Assembly: GCA_022559845.1 (NCBI GenBank)
Contig: CM040117.1
Span: forward strand, 151,036,732 to 151,100,731
Direction: 5' to 3'
From: Amorphophallus konjac
Lineage: Eukaryota; Streptophyta; Magnoliopsida; Alismatales; Araceae
DNA length: 64,000 nucleotides
Shown here: piece after piece, positions 1-11,039 of the stretch
Layout: each line of letters starts with the position of its first letter
How positions within the stretch are numbered: the stretch's first letter is position 1
Translations under genes and position numbers: made by a program
Notes under the pieces: model-generated
What the model saw: the letters and a program-made list of their open reading frames with translations, nothing else
What the model was told of the DNA's origin: nothing
Databases searched by the model: none

Positions 1-440
1 TCCGTTACTCGTAGGAGTAGTTTAGAGTGTTGTGTTTCCACCATCGTCTACTGCTACTGTTGTTGTTTCTGCTATTATCGCTGTTGTTTACCGCCGTTGT
101 TTCATGGTGGATCTGTGGGACCCCTACTGAGCCAATGAAATGAGCCTCACCCATTTTCTTTTCAGGTGTTGAGATTCATCCTCGAGGTTCGGAGGTGCAT
201 CGCAGAGGTTCATAGTTGCCAGCTTGTTAGAGTCGGGGGTGTACCCGATGATAGAGTACGTTTCTTTCCCTGTAAACTGTATTATGTTGGACTAGACTCT
301 ATAGTTAGATTATTAATTAAAAATATAATTTATTTTATATTATTTAAACAGTTAATTCTGTAGTTATTTTCTACATTATTTTGAATTTTAATGTACCTCT
401 ACACACCTAAATAACCCTTCCAAGCCTTTCGGCTCGTGGG
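1..440. other. Unassigned sequence left of element E1
   Basis: No convincing gene is seen. The stretch starts with short CTG/GTTGTT-rich sequence and later becomes AT-rich. A 65-codon open frame at 166-363 has no recognisable motif. The left end could be the U5 part of another LTR, but no partner copy is in the window. The E1 LTR begins at 441. Confidence 0.5.
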
Positions 441-1181
441 TGTAGATTATGGAAAAATTCACAAAGAAAAAGAATTTTAAGTATGTGGTAGAAAGGGAAT
501 AAACGGAGGGGAAAGGGAGCATGCGTGGATGCTATATGGAGGGTGTGATCGCCAGAGACTGCTGTCCTCAAAGGATAATAACAATAAATAAAGGAGGGAT
601 AGCGATAAATACCTTTAAAGAAGTGGGGAGATGTGAGTTCCAACCTTCTCTTCCAATCGGTCGGCCGATGAAGATAGCTCTTCTTTAGATTACCCTTGCA
701 AAATAAACAAACCAACAAAGAAAGATATAGATTAGAACATGAGGTGTGTAGTATCAAATTCTAATATGAAATAAAAATGAAAGCATGAGACAAGACACAC
801 CTTGTTGGTGTTTGCCCTTTAAACCCCTGTGCAAAGGGTAAGAAAAATATGATGTGATGAAAAGGAGGGTGCAAGTGTTGCACAATTGGGAGGATCTCAA
901 CGTGGTTGAGATGAAAGCAAATAAAAAGAAAAAAAGATATTATGCATGAACATGAATTAATCTAGTGAAAACAAAGGAAGGGATTAAGAGAAAAGATAGG
1001 CTTACTAATTTTTTCTCCAAAAGATGGCTTCAAATATCATCAATATTCTTCAATAGGGAGGAAGCTCCAACGTGATATGGCCTTGAAGTGCATGGGAGAC
1101 TCCCTCTCCTTGGCCTTTAGTCCAGCAGCACATTCGCAAAGATCAGAAATTCAACCTTAAACACAAGGGATAGGGGGGGTC

Positions 1182-1190
1182 CTATTTATA
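1182..1190 (-). promoter_or_regulatory. TATA box of the E1 LTR
   Basis: The minus strand reads TATAAATAG followed by GACC, the usual context of LTR promoters in this window (compare 5262-5270 and 57232-57240). It places the U3/R boundary about 1.1 kb from the minus-strand LTR start. Confidence 0.6.
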
Positions 1191-1339
1191 GAGTTAAAAT
1201 TCGGAGTTTAATTCCCTTAAAAATATAAAATCAAGTTTTAATGAGATTTGGAGATAAAATATTTTGCCATGTGTCCTCACAACCTTAAAAAGTCATAGAA
1301 ACCCTTCCCAAGTGGAAAGGGAGCTCAAAATGAGAAAAA

Positions 1340-2065
1340 AAAGGAGTTCTGTTGGAATCGAAGCTCTGGAAGAATTGGCGTCTGACATAGTGGTTGCCAA
1401 TTGAATTAGAGTCAGCGACAAAGGCGCTAATTCTGAGCCATTTTTAGAAAGATAAGAAATTATCAAAATTGGAAGGAAATTCGCATCCACATGGGTCGAC
1501 ACGAATTACGAATTTGTATGAATTTTGGTAGGATTTAAAATTTCAAAAATAGGCAAGGAAATACACGTCCATACGCGTGGATGCAAATTTAAATTAACGT
1601 CGGAGCTGAAGACGCCATTTCATGATTTTTTAAGGAAAGTCCAAAATTACCAAAATTTGAAAAAGGAATTCGCATCCATCTGGACGGAGGCGAATTAGGA
1701 GTTTTATGGAATTTTGTTAATAATTTAAAAGCTCAAAATATAGAAATAGAATTAACATCCATGATGTGGACACCAATTTAAGAATTGGGGACTTTGTGGA
1801 GAGGCGTTAATTCAAGATTAATAAGAATTTGTCCAGAAAATGACGAAGAATGGAATTCGCGTCCAGGGTTGCGGACGCGAATTTAAAGAATGTTAATGCG
1901 AATTTGCCAAAAATTGGTGGGAAAAGAATACACGTCCACTTGTTTGGATGCGAATTTTATAAGTGACGTCTGCTTGGATGGGCGTTAAATCTTGAAAGAA
2001 TTGGCGACTTGGTTGTTGACGTTAATTCTAAGAATTGGCGTCCACTGAGTCTGACTCTAATTCAA
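1340..2065. repeat. Array of short inverted repeats in the E1 LTR
   Basis: At least six imperfect hairpins of two related kinds are seen. One kind has arms AATTCGCRTCC and GGAYGCGAATT around an 8-nt loop. The best copy is perfect over 11 bp (1854-1864 with 1873-1883), and another matches 10 of 11 near 1671-1700. The other kind pairs a GAATT-containing arm with an AATTC-containing arm, for example near 1410-1440 and 2017-2041. The spacing is irregular, about 60-100 bp. The array lies upstream of the TATA box in the LTR's own orientation (U3). Confidence 0.7.
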
Positions 2066-2259
2066 AATAACCCCAAAAAATTAGAGAAAAATTCTAGAAA
2101 AATCTAAAAAAATAGGAAAAAATGGGAAAAAATATGGAAACGCTGAATATTCAAGAAAAGTAGAAAAATCACTCAAATAAGTCGATGTGAGGGTGAAATT
2201 AGGGCATTGTGATGTGATAGGAATGTACTCAAAGTGATGTCAATTTTGGCGAGTCTACA

Positions 2260-3354
2260 ATTGCCCAGCCTTGGTGTCTGCCTTACAAGTGAGTGACACA
2301 GAGTGCAATGTAATGGAACGGAATGAAATGAAGTTTAATGAAATGGAATGAAGTGAGAGCGAACTGAAAAATAGATGCCAAGGTGTGATGAGACACACGA
2401 TCAACACCACTTGATAAGAATTAGTTCCAAAGTTTAAAATGAAGCAATCTTGAGAAGATTCAATGAAATCAACAATTTTTTGGATATGAGAGGATAAGGT
2501 GTGCAAGCGGGCACCAAGGAGATAAAAAGAAGGCGATCAACTTCCAGCGGGGTGGAAGTACCCCAGGTCGTAAACATGTAGGTTTCATCATTGGAGAGTG
2601 GTTACTAGCCAATGTGGACCTGCTGCAGCCTAGGTGGATCTATGGGAAAAGATTGAATAAGAGGATAAAAATCCAAACAAAGGAGTTTTCAAGGAAACAT
2701 CCCAAAATGGCAACAAGGCGATCTGAGGACTCAAATCGAAATGAAATATCTCATATCTTGAAAATTAATTATCAATCGACTCTCAAAATCAAGTTATAAG
2801 AAGGATTTTTCATGATTAATTTAAAGTCCTACAAGAATGCATGTTGGGTTTAAAGAGAAAATTAAAATATAAAATAATCAAGGATAATATTGTGAAGCTG
2901 TTGAGACTGAGTCAAGATATCAATTTTGTGAGCTGATACGAAGTCGAAATCCATTTATCCGCGCACCAACTCGTAAAAAGGAAACCACCGTCCCCAGTCT
3001 TTGACGGGTCAACGGCCTATCCATGTGACTAAGATTCCTCCGAAATTAACATTGTTTTTGATGAAGGGGAACTCAAATTCCAGATTTATCAAAGCCACTA
3101 GGTCATTGATATAATGTAATATTGTAATTAACATACAGTAAAAATGCATACAAGGAAGATGGTGAAGGCAATATAGCATGGGGGAACTAAGCACTGAGGA
3201 ATGCAATGCAATGCAATCACCGTGGGACCTAGATGATGCCCAGACGGTGGGACCAAAGAGCTTCTTTCCTGCGCTCAAAAATTGGTTAGCAAAGATATCC
3301 TGAAATATAATAAGTAATGAATGTAGCAAGCATAGTATGGATCATAGCATAAAT
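2260..3354 (-). mobile_element. 3' internal region of E1, left part
   Basis: This is non-coding sequence between the E1 LTR and the insertion point of element A. It is recognisably homologous to 60278-61190 in element F: both contain AAGGATAATATTG, a CGGCCTATCCA stretch and a GGGGAAC block in the same order. The two ORFs here (2255-2506 and 3009-3329, both minus) show no family motif and are probably chance frames. Sequence continuity resumes at 35950. Confidence 0.65.
3350..3354. repeat. Target-site duplication of element A (TAAAT)
   Basis: TAAAT at 3350-3354 is repeated exactly at 35945-35949, on the far side of element A. The flanks (ATCATAGCA on the left, AGCATAGCACGG on the right) join into continuous E1 sequence. 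Confidence 0.9.
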
Positions 3355-5876
3355 TGTCACGCCCCGACGTGGAATATCGAGGCGCGACGAGTTGTAACAC
3401 TCGTGTCGATCAGAGCATGCATAATTGGGTCCAACCACAAAGAGAGATAATGAAAAGATGATACTTTTATTTCATCGAAATAAAATTTTACAACAACATA
3501 ATGCCTTAAGAGGCATAATACAACTTCCATGTACATAATTCTAGTAAGAGCAACACTCATAAACCTAGGTAACTAAGATGAACTTGATCCCTCGTTTCAC
3601 TCTTGCCCATCCCCATGTGTTTGGGATTCATCGTCAGAATTACATGCAATGTTCACCGAAAACATAGGGTGAGTGAAACGCTTAGTAAGATTTATATCTC
3701 TATACCAAGCAACTTAAAGTAATTAACATTTTTGGATAAAGGTATGTGCTATGCCGAGAAATGTAAATAAAACATGGAACAAGAATAGGAGAGAGAGTAA
3801 AGTAACACAAGTAATTGGAATCACAAGTAGACAAGATATCAAGAGTAAAGTTCAAGTAGAGAATGATCATGTAGCAAGTATTATCTTGGAATTGGCCATT
3901 TCACGCAAGTATGTACAAGTCAAGTATTTCATGTAATTCAAGTACTTCATGTATTCAAGCAAGTCAAGTAATTAACGAACTGTGGAATGTCATAAATCAA
4001 TCTAGCAAGTCAAGCACTTCGGTGCAATGCCACACCAGGTCATTCAACTCCTGTGGGCACAAGTACTTTCGGGCGCCCTTCCCCAGGACCAGATCGGGCC
4101 CCATCAACGCCAGGCATTGGGGTTATGGATCATAGATCCCAAGTATATTTAGACATCCACATAATATGTATGGCCAAATAATTTTAAGGTAAAGCTTACT
4201 AAATAAAGTACATATCTAGCAAAAATTATCATTCGAGATATGAGTAGTACAAGATTACAAGTAGTTGAAAGAGAAGTTTGAAAAGGATTTAAGGCATCAT
4301 GTTTAACGACATTAAGTCGATAAAAGATTGGATTGTCGGATAAGACACAATTAGTCCTTGCCAAAAATCTCGTAAAACAGGTTTAGATCAAGTTTTTCAC
4401 AGTCGGGTGTTTAGCTAGAAAATCAAGGAATTACGGCCAGTTAAGAGGTGGGACAGTGGGAGGCTCCCCTCGCATTCACGAGGACCTAATTAAGTAACCA
4501 CTTATTCACTTAAAGTATTTGCTTGTGGACCTCTTTCCTTAGACACCATTCTTCCTTGGAAATCTTACGAATTACATGACTTGTCGAAAACACAGAAACA
4601 CGTAAATCGAACGAAAATCATTCTTACATATTCTAACATGTTCATTTGTAAAAGGATTTCAATGAAGAAAAAGACAATGAAAAAAAGGATGTCAAGCTTT
4701 CAGATAGAGCTTAGATCAAAATGGATAGGGCCCAATCATGTATAGGAGTTTTACAAAAATTTGAGCATAGTTGTTTAAATAATTAACAAGCGCTTTACGA
4801 GTTCATTCACCTAGTCATTTCTTTCTCGATAGTATTTTTAAGACAAGAACATGATTTTAAAACTTAAAATTAAAGTTTTGAAATAATGCACATAAACGAA
4901 GCAAATCGGACGTGGTTACCGCGTTCAAGTCACGGTCCATATATGATCTTTGCTCTTAGATAAAAAATCGAAACTTGTTCTTACAATGAAAAGTCCAATT
5001 TTTTGGACTTTAAATCTCAAAATAAGCCACAAATACATAATCATGAAATTTTACATAGAATCAAAATACTCATGCAAAGAAATATATATGAAGATCTAAT
5101 TAAGTTTTGCCTAAGAGAAAACCTACCTAGTGAAAGATTGAAGAGGAAGAAGAACAAGAACGAAGAAAACTTCGAACACTCCTCCAACTTCAAGATTTCC
5201 TCCTCTCTACAACCAGCACTTCCCCAATAGATTTACATTTTGAGTAGGGAAGATAGTAGCCCTATTTATAGGCCAAGTCCCATGATTATTTTATTGCTAA
5301 TTTAATTCAATTTTCCACTTAATTTCCTATTTCATCCACCCAGGTTACTATTACACCCACTTATGTTGCTAATAAATTCCAACATGTGAATGTTGAAATA
5401 AATCCCCCTCTATGACATAATGACCTCATTTATTCAATGTTATTTTATTCCTAATTTAATTCTAAGTCAATTTTCCGCCTAATTTTTCTATTTCACCAAC
5501 CCATGTTACTATTACACCCACTTATGTGACTAATAAATTCTAACATAAGAATATTGAAATAAATTCTCCTTTATGACATAACCAATGACCTCATTTATTC
5601 AATGATGTAAGAAATGACATCATCCACTAATTATGATTTAATTAGAGCTAATAATTCTCTCTTAAATCGGATGCTACAGTACTGCTATAGTACTGCCATC
5701 TTCGCCTTCTCAGAATCATGCCGTGAATCTCACCATTTGTGTTAACACGTGGGATAGGGGTCGCGTTTATACATTCTACACTTTAAAGACATAAATAAAA
5801 ATATTTATCATTTATTTTATTTTCATCATTATTTATTTCGCATTTAAATACATATATAACATTTTGAGTTGTTACA
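3355..5876 (-). mobile_element. 3' LTR of element A (intact, 2522 bp)
   Basis: It starts TGTCACGCCCC and ends GTTACA on the plus strand, which is TGTAAC...GGGCGTGACA in element orientation. It aligns with the split copy at 10548-10951, 26360-27991 and 35460-35944, whose lengths sum to 2521 bp. The ORFs in it on either strand are chance frames. Confidence 0.92.
5262..5270 (-). promoter_or_regulatory. TATA box of the element A 3' LTR
   Basis: The minus strand reads TATAAATAGG. The same box is conserved in the other LTR copy at 27862-27870. Confidence 0.65.
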
Positions 5877-5889
5877 TCCTCCCCCACTT
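5877..5889 (-). promoter_or_regulatory. Polypurine tract of element A
   Basis: The minus strand reads AAGTGGGGGAGGA directly next to the 3' LTR. This is the plus-strand primer site used in reverse transcription of Ty3 elements. The tract and about 30 bp beside it closely match the equivalent site of element C at 21276-21288. Confidence 0.85.
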
Positions 5890-5965
5890 AAAAAGAATTT
5901 GATCCTCCAAATTCACATGATTCATACAATTGTAATTTAAAATTTTAAATAGAAGGGTCAAAATT

Positions 5966-7349
5966 CTAACCTGAGATCAAATCTGGATACTTCTTCTTGA
6001 TCGCATCCTCTAATTCCCAAGTGGCTTCTTCTTGTCCACGACGGCTCCATTGGATTTTAACCATTGGTATAGCCCTATTCCTTAGCTATTGTAACTTCCG
6101 ATCTAATATCTTGTTTGGTCTTTCTACAAAAGATAAATTCTTTTGTAGCTTCAAGTCATCGAATTAAATTACATGCGAAGGATCATACACATATTTCCTC
6201 AGCATGGATATATGAAATATATCGTAGGCACCAACTAATTGTGGAGGCAAAGTCAGCTTGTATGCCACATCCCTGATTCTTTCCAGAATCTCAAAAGGGC
6301 CAATAAATCTTGGACTCAGTTTTCCTTTGATACCAAAGCTTTTAATTCCTTACATGGGTGAAAATTTCAAGAAGATATGTTCCCCCACTTGAAATTCAAG
6401 GTCTCTTCTTCGATTTGGCATAACTCTTTTGCCGTGATTGAGTAATTTTTAGCCTTTCATGGATCAACTAAATATTGTGAGTTGTATCTTGAATAATATC
6501 GGGGCCAATCAATCCTTTCTCTCCAACTTCACTCCAGCATAGAGGTGATCTACAACTCCTGCCATACAGTGCTTCAAAAGGCACCATTTGTATGCTATAC
6601 TGATAGCTATTGTTATATGCAAATTCAGTCAAGGACAAGTGTTCATCCCAACTTTCGCCAGATTCTATCATAGAAGCTCTCAACATATCTTCAATAATTT
6701 GATTCGTCCTCTCGGTTTGTCCATCTGTCTAAGGGTGAAAAATCGTATTGAAATTCAGCCTAGTACCCAAAGATGATTGCACACTTTTTCAGAAGTGAGA
6801 GGTGAATCTCAGATCTCTATCCGAAATAATAGAAGTTGGAATACTATGTAGCCTTACAACCTCCTTGATATATAGGGAAGCTCGAACATCCACGGTCCAT
6901 TTAGTTTGGAAGGGCAAGAAGTGAGCTGACTTAGTTAGTAGGTCCACAATCACCTATATAGCATCAAATCCACTTCGGGTCTTTGGCAATCCAACTATGA
7001 AATCCATGTCAATACTATCTCATTTCCATTCCGATATCTCGAGAGGTTTTAGCTTACCAGCCGGTTTGGGATGTTCGGCTTTAACTTGTTGGCATACCAA
7101 ACATCGGCCCATGAACTTGACTACCTCTCTTTTCATGTTAGGCCACCAAAAGGTTCTTTTGAGATCTTGGTATATTTTTATAGCACCAAGATGAATAGTG
7201 TACCTCAATCGATGTGCCTCCTCCATGATTTTTTCCTTGATGGTTGAACAATCGGGTACACATGTTCTTCCTAGGAAAAGTAACCTTCCATCATCTGCCA
7301 AAAGGAAATCCGGTCGTTGATCTAATTTCCCTTTAATTTCAACAATCAA
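5966..7349 (-). pseudogene. pol: Element A integrase with C-terminal chromodomain (decayed)
   Basis: This is the integrase part of a Ty3 Pol, which inserts the cDNA into host chromatin. The N-terminal HHCC zinc-binding region is readable at 7020-7349 (a histidine pair, then CLVC). A block with SDRDLRF near the second catalytic aspartate lies around 6800-6850, and the block around the catalytic glutamate precedes 6468-6686, which holds EFAYNNSYQ and YGRSCRSPLCW. The final segment, about 5969-6060, reads like the end of a chromodomain (EEATWELEDAIKKKYPDL), which targets insertion to heterochromatin. The native stop is at 5966-5968. Several frameshifts and stops are present, including an in-frame TAG at 6729-6731 inside a conserved block. 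It cannot make a full protein. Confidence 0.88.
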
Positions 7350-7499
7350 CGGATCATCATCTTATAGCTCTTTAATTTCAGGGAGTAACTTGGGTTGGCG
7401 TCTAATATTTGCAATTAAGACTCCTTCTTCCTTCTCCTCCATACGAGGTCTAAGTTTGCCATTTACTCTAACAAATGCCACTCTTTAATCATTAAGCTT

Positions 7500-8056
7500 G
7501 ATAATATCGCCATTAGCTTCCGGCTAAGAGCATCAGCTATGGCATTGTCTTTTCTGGGATGATATTATATAGAGAAATCAAAATCCTTCAACTATTCCTG
7601 CCACCGTCTTTGTCTCATATTGAGTTCTTTTTGAGAGAATAAGTACTTGAGACTCTTGTAGCCGGAATATACAATAAATGCCTCACCATAGAGATAATGT
7701 CACCAAATCTTCAGGACAAAGACTACAGCCGCTAGCTCTGAGTCATGCACGGGATAATTCTCCTCGTGTCTTTTCAATTGCCTTGAAGAATAGGTGATCA
7801 CCTTGCCATGTTGCATCAATACACAGCCTAGGGCAATTCCGGATGCATCAGCATAAACTTCGAATCCTCCTCCTTCAGTAGACAATGTGAGTATAAGGGC
7901 AGTAGTCAAACAATCTTTCAATGTTTGGAAGCTTTTCTCACATTCCTCAGACCATATATAAGAAATCTCTTTTCTCGTCAATCTTGTCAAAGATACAGTG
8001 ATCTTGGAGAAATCCTTAATAAATCTTCTATAATATCCTGCCAATCCCAAAAAACT
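7500..8056 (-). pseudogene. pol: Element A RNase H and connection region (decayed)
   Basis: This is the RNase H domain of Ty3 Pol, which degrades the RNA template during cDNA synthesis. The longest open piece, 7700-8050, begins with [14 protein letters not shown], the reverse-transcriptase connection, and contains [15 protein letters not shown], with the first catalytic aspartate, and [10 protein letters not shown], with a later one. The closing motif ADALSRK lies near 7510-7540 in another piece. A stop follows LKIW at about 7700, and more follow downstream. Confidence 0.88.
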
Positions 8057-8740
8057 TCAAATTATGGTCACTTTAGTAGGTCTCTCCCAGTTCTTCACGG
8101 CCCCAACCTTTGAAGGATCGACCGCAATACCCTTCCTGGAGATTATGTGACCCAGAAAAGAAACTTCTTCTAGCCAGAAATCACACTTACTATGCTTAGC
8201 ATAAAGCTTGTGATCTCTTAATAATTGGAGGGCTTTCTTGAGATGCTCTTCATGCTCCATCTTGCACTTGAAGTAGATCAAAATGTCGTCAATAAAGACC
8301 ACCACAAATTGATCAAGGTATGGCCTGAATGCACTATTCATCAATTGCATAAATGCAGCAGGCGCATTGGTTAGGCCAAAAGGTATAACAGCAAACTCAT
8401 AGTGTCCATACCTGCTCCTAAATGCCGTTTTGTGAATATCCCCTTCCTTGATCTTCATTTGATGATAATCAGATCTGAGATCAATTTTTAAAAAAATATC
8501 GAGCTTCAGAAATCTGGTCAAATAGTTCATCAATCCTCAATAATGGATATTTATTCTTGATTGTGAGTTGGTTTAATTGCCAATAGTCAACACACAATCT
8601 CATTTACCCGTCCTTCTTTATGACAAATAGGACCGGGGCTCCCCAAGGTGAAGTACTTGGTCGGATAAATCCTTTCTCCAATAACCCTATTTGTTGTTCT
8701 TTCAATTCCTTCATTTCGACCGCGGACATCCAATACAGAG
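8057..8740 (-). pseudogene. pol: Element A reverse transcriptase (decayed)
   Basis: This is the Ty3-type RNA-dependent DNA polymerase domain. At the N-terminal side (8604-8740) GFIRPSTSPWGAPVLFV is readable; a TAA directly after KKDG ends that piece. Around 8535-8600 CVDY and IKNKYPL are recognisable. The piece 8057-8533 contains [11 protein letters not shown], the catalytic FIDDIL and the SFLGHIIS thumb motif. At least one frameshift separates the pieces, near 8533. The catalytic aspartate pair is still present, but the frame is broken. Confidence 0.92.
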
Positions 8741-9390
8741 CCTCAGATACCGGTGCAGCTCTTGAAATCAAATCAATAGAGAAGACCACTTCTCTCTCCG
8801 GAGGAATACTAGGCAACTCGTCCAGAAATATATCAGAATAATCCCGAACAATAGGAATATCCTCCAGATTGGGTTCCTTATACTCGGCCATAGTAATAGA
8901 AACTAAGAAAGCCACGTAACCCTTCTTCAATAATTTATCGGCTTTTAGGGCCGAAATAAGGGATAGGTGTCTAGAATGCTTGACACCAGAAAACAATAGG
9001 TTAGGATAGCCACTAAAGGTTACCGTACCCATCTTGCAGTTAACACTAGCACCGTGAGTAGATAACCAGTCAGCTCCCAAAATAATATCATATCCTTCCA
9101 TCTCCATGCATACTAAGTCAACAGGTAAATTGTAACCGCTAACTAGAACTTCACTAGCAGGGTTGAAATATTTAATCTCCGATCCCACTCCAATAGGAGT
9201 AGTAATAACAAGTTTGGATTTTAATGGAACATGCCTCATAGATAAAATATCAGTAAAGCTCTTAGCTATGAATGAATGCAAAGCTCCAGTGTCAAATAAA
9301 ACAGAGGCAGGCTTTGAGCAAATAGAAAGGGTACCTTCCATAACGCCTCCATCTTTGATAAGTTCCGCACCCATAAGGGCTTGAAGTCTT
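8741..9390 (-). pseudogene. pol: Element A aspartic protease and linker
   Basis: This is the retropepsin-like protease that would cleave the Gag-Pol polyprotein. VLFDTGALHSFIA carries the catalytic DTG. The flap and second half follow, with YDIILGADWLSTHGASVNC. The frame runs on into the N-terminal part of the reverse transcriptase, so protease and RT are one ORF (8604-9374). A Gag-tail-like GRLQALM just upstream shows that Gag and protease were once fused or read through. A frameshift near 9390-9401 now separates them. Confidence 0.9.
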
Positions 9391-9400
9391 CCTTGCTTCT

Positions 9401-10339
9401 TTACAGCAGTTTGAAGTTTTTTCGACGGATTCTATGATCCCGACTCCCATAGCGAAGATAGACACCAAGTCTTCTCCAGCACTCATCAGCCTTGTGTCCG
9501 GACTTCTCACAATACTTGCATAGTTCCTTCGATGGAGTAGCAACCGGGATGATTTTTTTGTCAAACGATCTCGGATTCTTGTCCTTATGAAAATCACGCC
9601 CATCTTTGTTGAAGTTACGCCCGTCAAAATTGGGCCTCTTTCTCCTAAAGGAGGGCTTGAAATTACAGGAGCTAGTTACTGGCTCCCTCTTGGCATCTCT
9701 TCCCCAGATGCGATCGGACATCTCCGTTGCATCTTCTATGAGCTGGGCTCTTCTCATCGCATCGGCATATACTTGGATATTCATCAGGGCGAGTTGAGTA
9801 ATATACTGGGGCTTTAAACCATTTAAAAACCTCATCGCCTTCATCTTTTCGGTACCCACAAGGTGTGACGCGTATCGGGATAATCTCACGAATTGGGCTT
9901 CATGTTCCGCTACCGTCAAACTCCTTTGCTTCAAAGAAGCGAATTCAGCAGTCTTCCTCTCTTGCACCCTATCGGAGAAATACTTGTTGTTGAAGTGTTC
10001 TACAAACTCTTCCTATAATACTTGGTCGTATGGTAGAGTTGCTTCGACCGATTCCCACTAAGTACGGGCATCCCTTTCTAGTTGAAAGGTAGCGAGTAGG
10101 ACCTTCTCCTCGTCAGCACACTGCATGACTCAAAAAATCTTCTCGATTTCCTTTACCCAGTGTTCGGCCTCATCCGGGTCCGTGGACCCAGCGAACTTGG
10201 GAGGGTTCATACTTTTGAAATTTTGATGTAAGTCTCCCGCTCCTCGATTAGCTCCTCCTTGAGCCACCTGTTGCAGTGCTTGGGTCAGTCCTTGGACCGT
10301 CCTTTGCATCTTGCGCCATTGAGCTCTTTTGGCAGCCAT
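9401..10339 (-). pseudogene. gag: Element A Gag (decayed)
   Basis: This is the structural capsid/nucleocapsid protein of a chromovirus. I place the start at the ATG complement at 10337-10339 (MAAKRAQW) rather than the upstream TTG. The first piece ends at a TGA right after KEIEKIF. The region 9968-10129 is the missing capsid segment and contains further stops (T-stop-W, VL-stop-E), and the second piece is 9401-9967. Its C-terminal part holds CKYCEKSGHKADEC, a CCHC zinc knuckle, then a second knuckle in which the first cysteine and the end are lost (YLRYGSRDH). It is clearly related to the Gag of element C at 21350-22390. Confidence 0.9.
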
Positions 10340-10528
10340 TGGCAAAAATTAAGCCTGCAACCACAACTACCAAATTTAAGTGTTTTGTTTGTTTCTTGAT
10401 TACTCATTCTTTAAAGCTTAGCCCATGGCTTTACCCAATCTCACCGGGAAGGTTTAAGACTCTATCAAAATTTCTAGATCAACATCTAGAGCTTATATCA
10501 AGGGAAACCTAGGGTTTATAAAATCAGA

Positions 10529-10540
10529 GCTCTGATACCA
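10529..10540 (-). promoter_or_regulatory. Primer-binding site of element A
   Basis: The minus strand reads TGGTATCAGAGC, complementary to the 3' end of initiator methionine tRNA. It lies 7 bp from the 5' LTR (which starts at 10548), the correct place to prime minus-strand cDNA synthesis. Confidence 0.92.
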
Positions 10541-10547
10541 TAAAGAC

Positions 10548-10951
10548 TGTCACACCCCAACACGGAATATCGAGGCACGACGAGTCGTAACACTCGTGTC
10601 GATCAGAGCATGTATAATAGGGTCCAACCACAAAGAGAGATAATGAAAAGAGGATACTTTTATTTCATCGAAATAAAGTTTTACAACAACATTAAGCCTT
10701 AAGAGACATAATACAACTTCCAAATACATAATTCTAGCAAGAGTAACACTCATAAACCGAGGTAACTAAGATGAACTTGATCTCTCGTTTCACTCTTGCC
10801 CATCCCCATGTGTTTGGGGTTCATCATCGGAACTACTTGCAATGTTAACCGAAAACGTAGGGTGAGCGAAACGCTCAGTAGGATTTATATCTCTATACCA
10901 GGCAACTTAAAGTAATGAACATTTTTGGATAAAGGTATGTGCTATGCCGAG
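10548..10951 (-). mobile_element. 5' LTR of element A, piece 1
   Basis: It starts TGTCACACCCC and aligns with 3355-3758 of the intact LTR. It is broken after ...TGCCGAG by insertion of element B. The last five bases (10947-10951) are the left copy of B's target duplication. Confidence 0.92.
10947..10951. repeat. Target-site duplication of element B (CCGAG/CTGAG)
   Basis: CCGAG at 10947-10951 corresponds to CTGAG at 26355-26359, with one C-to-T difference. The intact LTR has CCGAG at the matching place (3752-3756), so the right copy is the mutated one. Confidence 0.85.
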
Positions 10952-11039
10952 TGTTGTGCCCCTATGGTTTTGATGATAGCAAACACTATGAGTCACCATG
11001 TGTCTGCATATGAAAGATTGAATGATGCTGCACTAATGG

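Larger units (their letters stand above)
441..2259 (-). mobile_element. 3' LTR of Tat-like Ty3 element E1
   Basis: The LTR begins TGTAGA and ends TCTACA on the plus strand, a 6-bp terminal inverted repeat. The right end is followed by a purine tract when read on the minus strand (CCAAGGCTGGGC, complement of 2261-2274), as expected for a polypurine tract next to a 3' LTR. The right-end layout (LTR end, purine tract, then homologous 3' internal sequence) matches E2 (56370-58170) and F (58282-60277), though E1 is more diverged. Assignment to the Tat/Ogre group is inference from this layout and the long 3' region. The 5' LTR would lie to the right and is not identified. Confidence 0.7.

Noticed and set aside
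1..440. A complete LTR or gene at the left edge
   Set aside because: No partner copy, no primer site or polypurine tract, and no coding motif.
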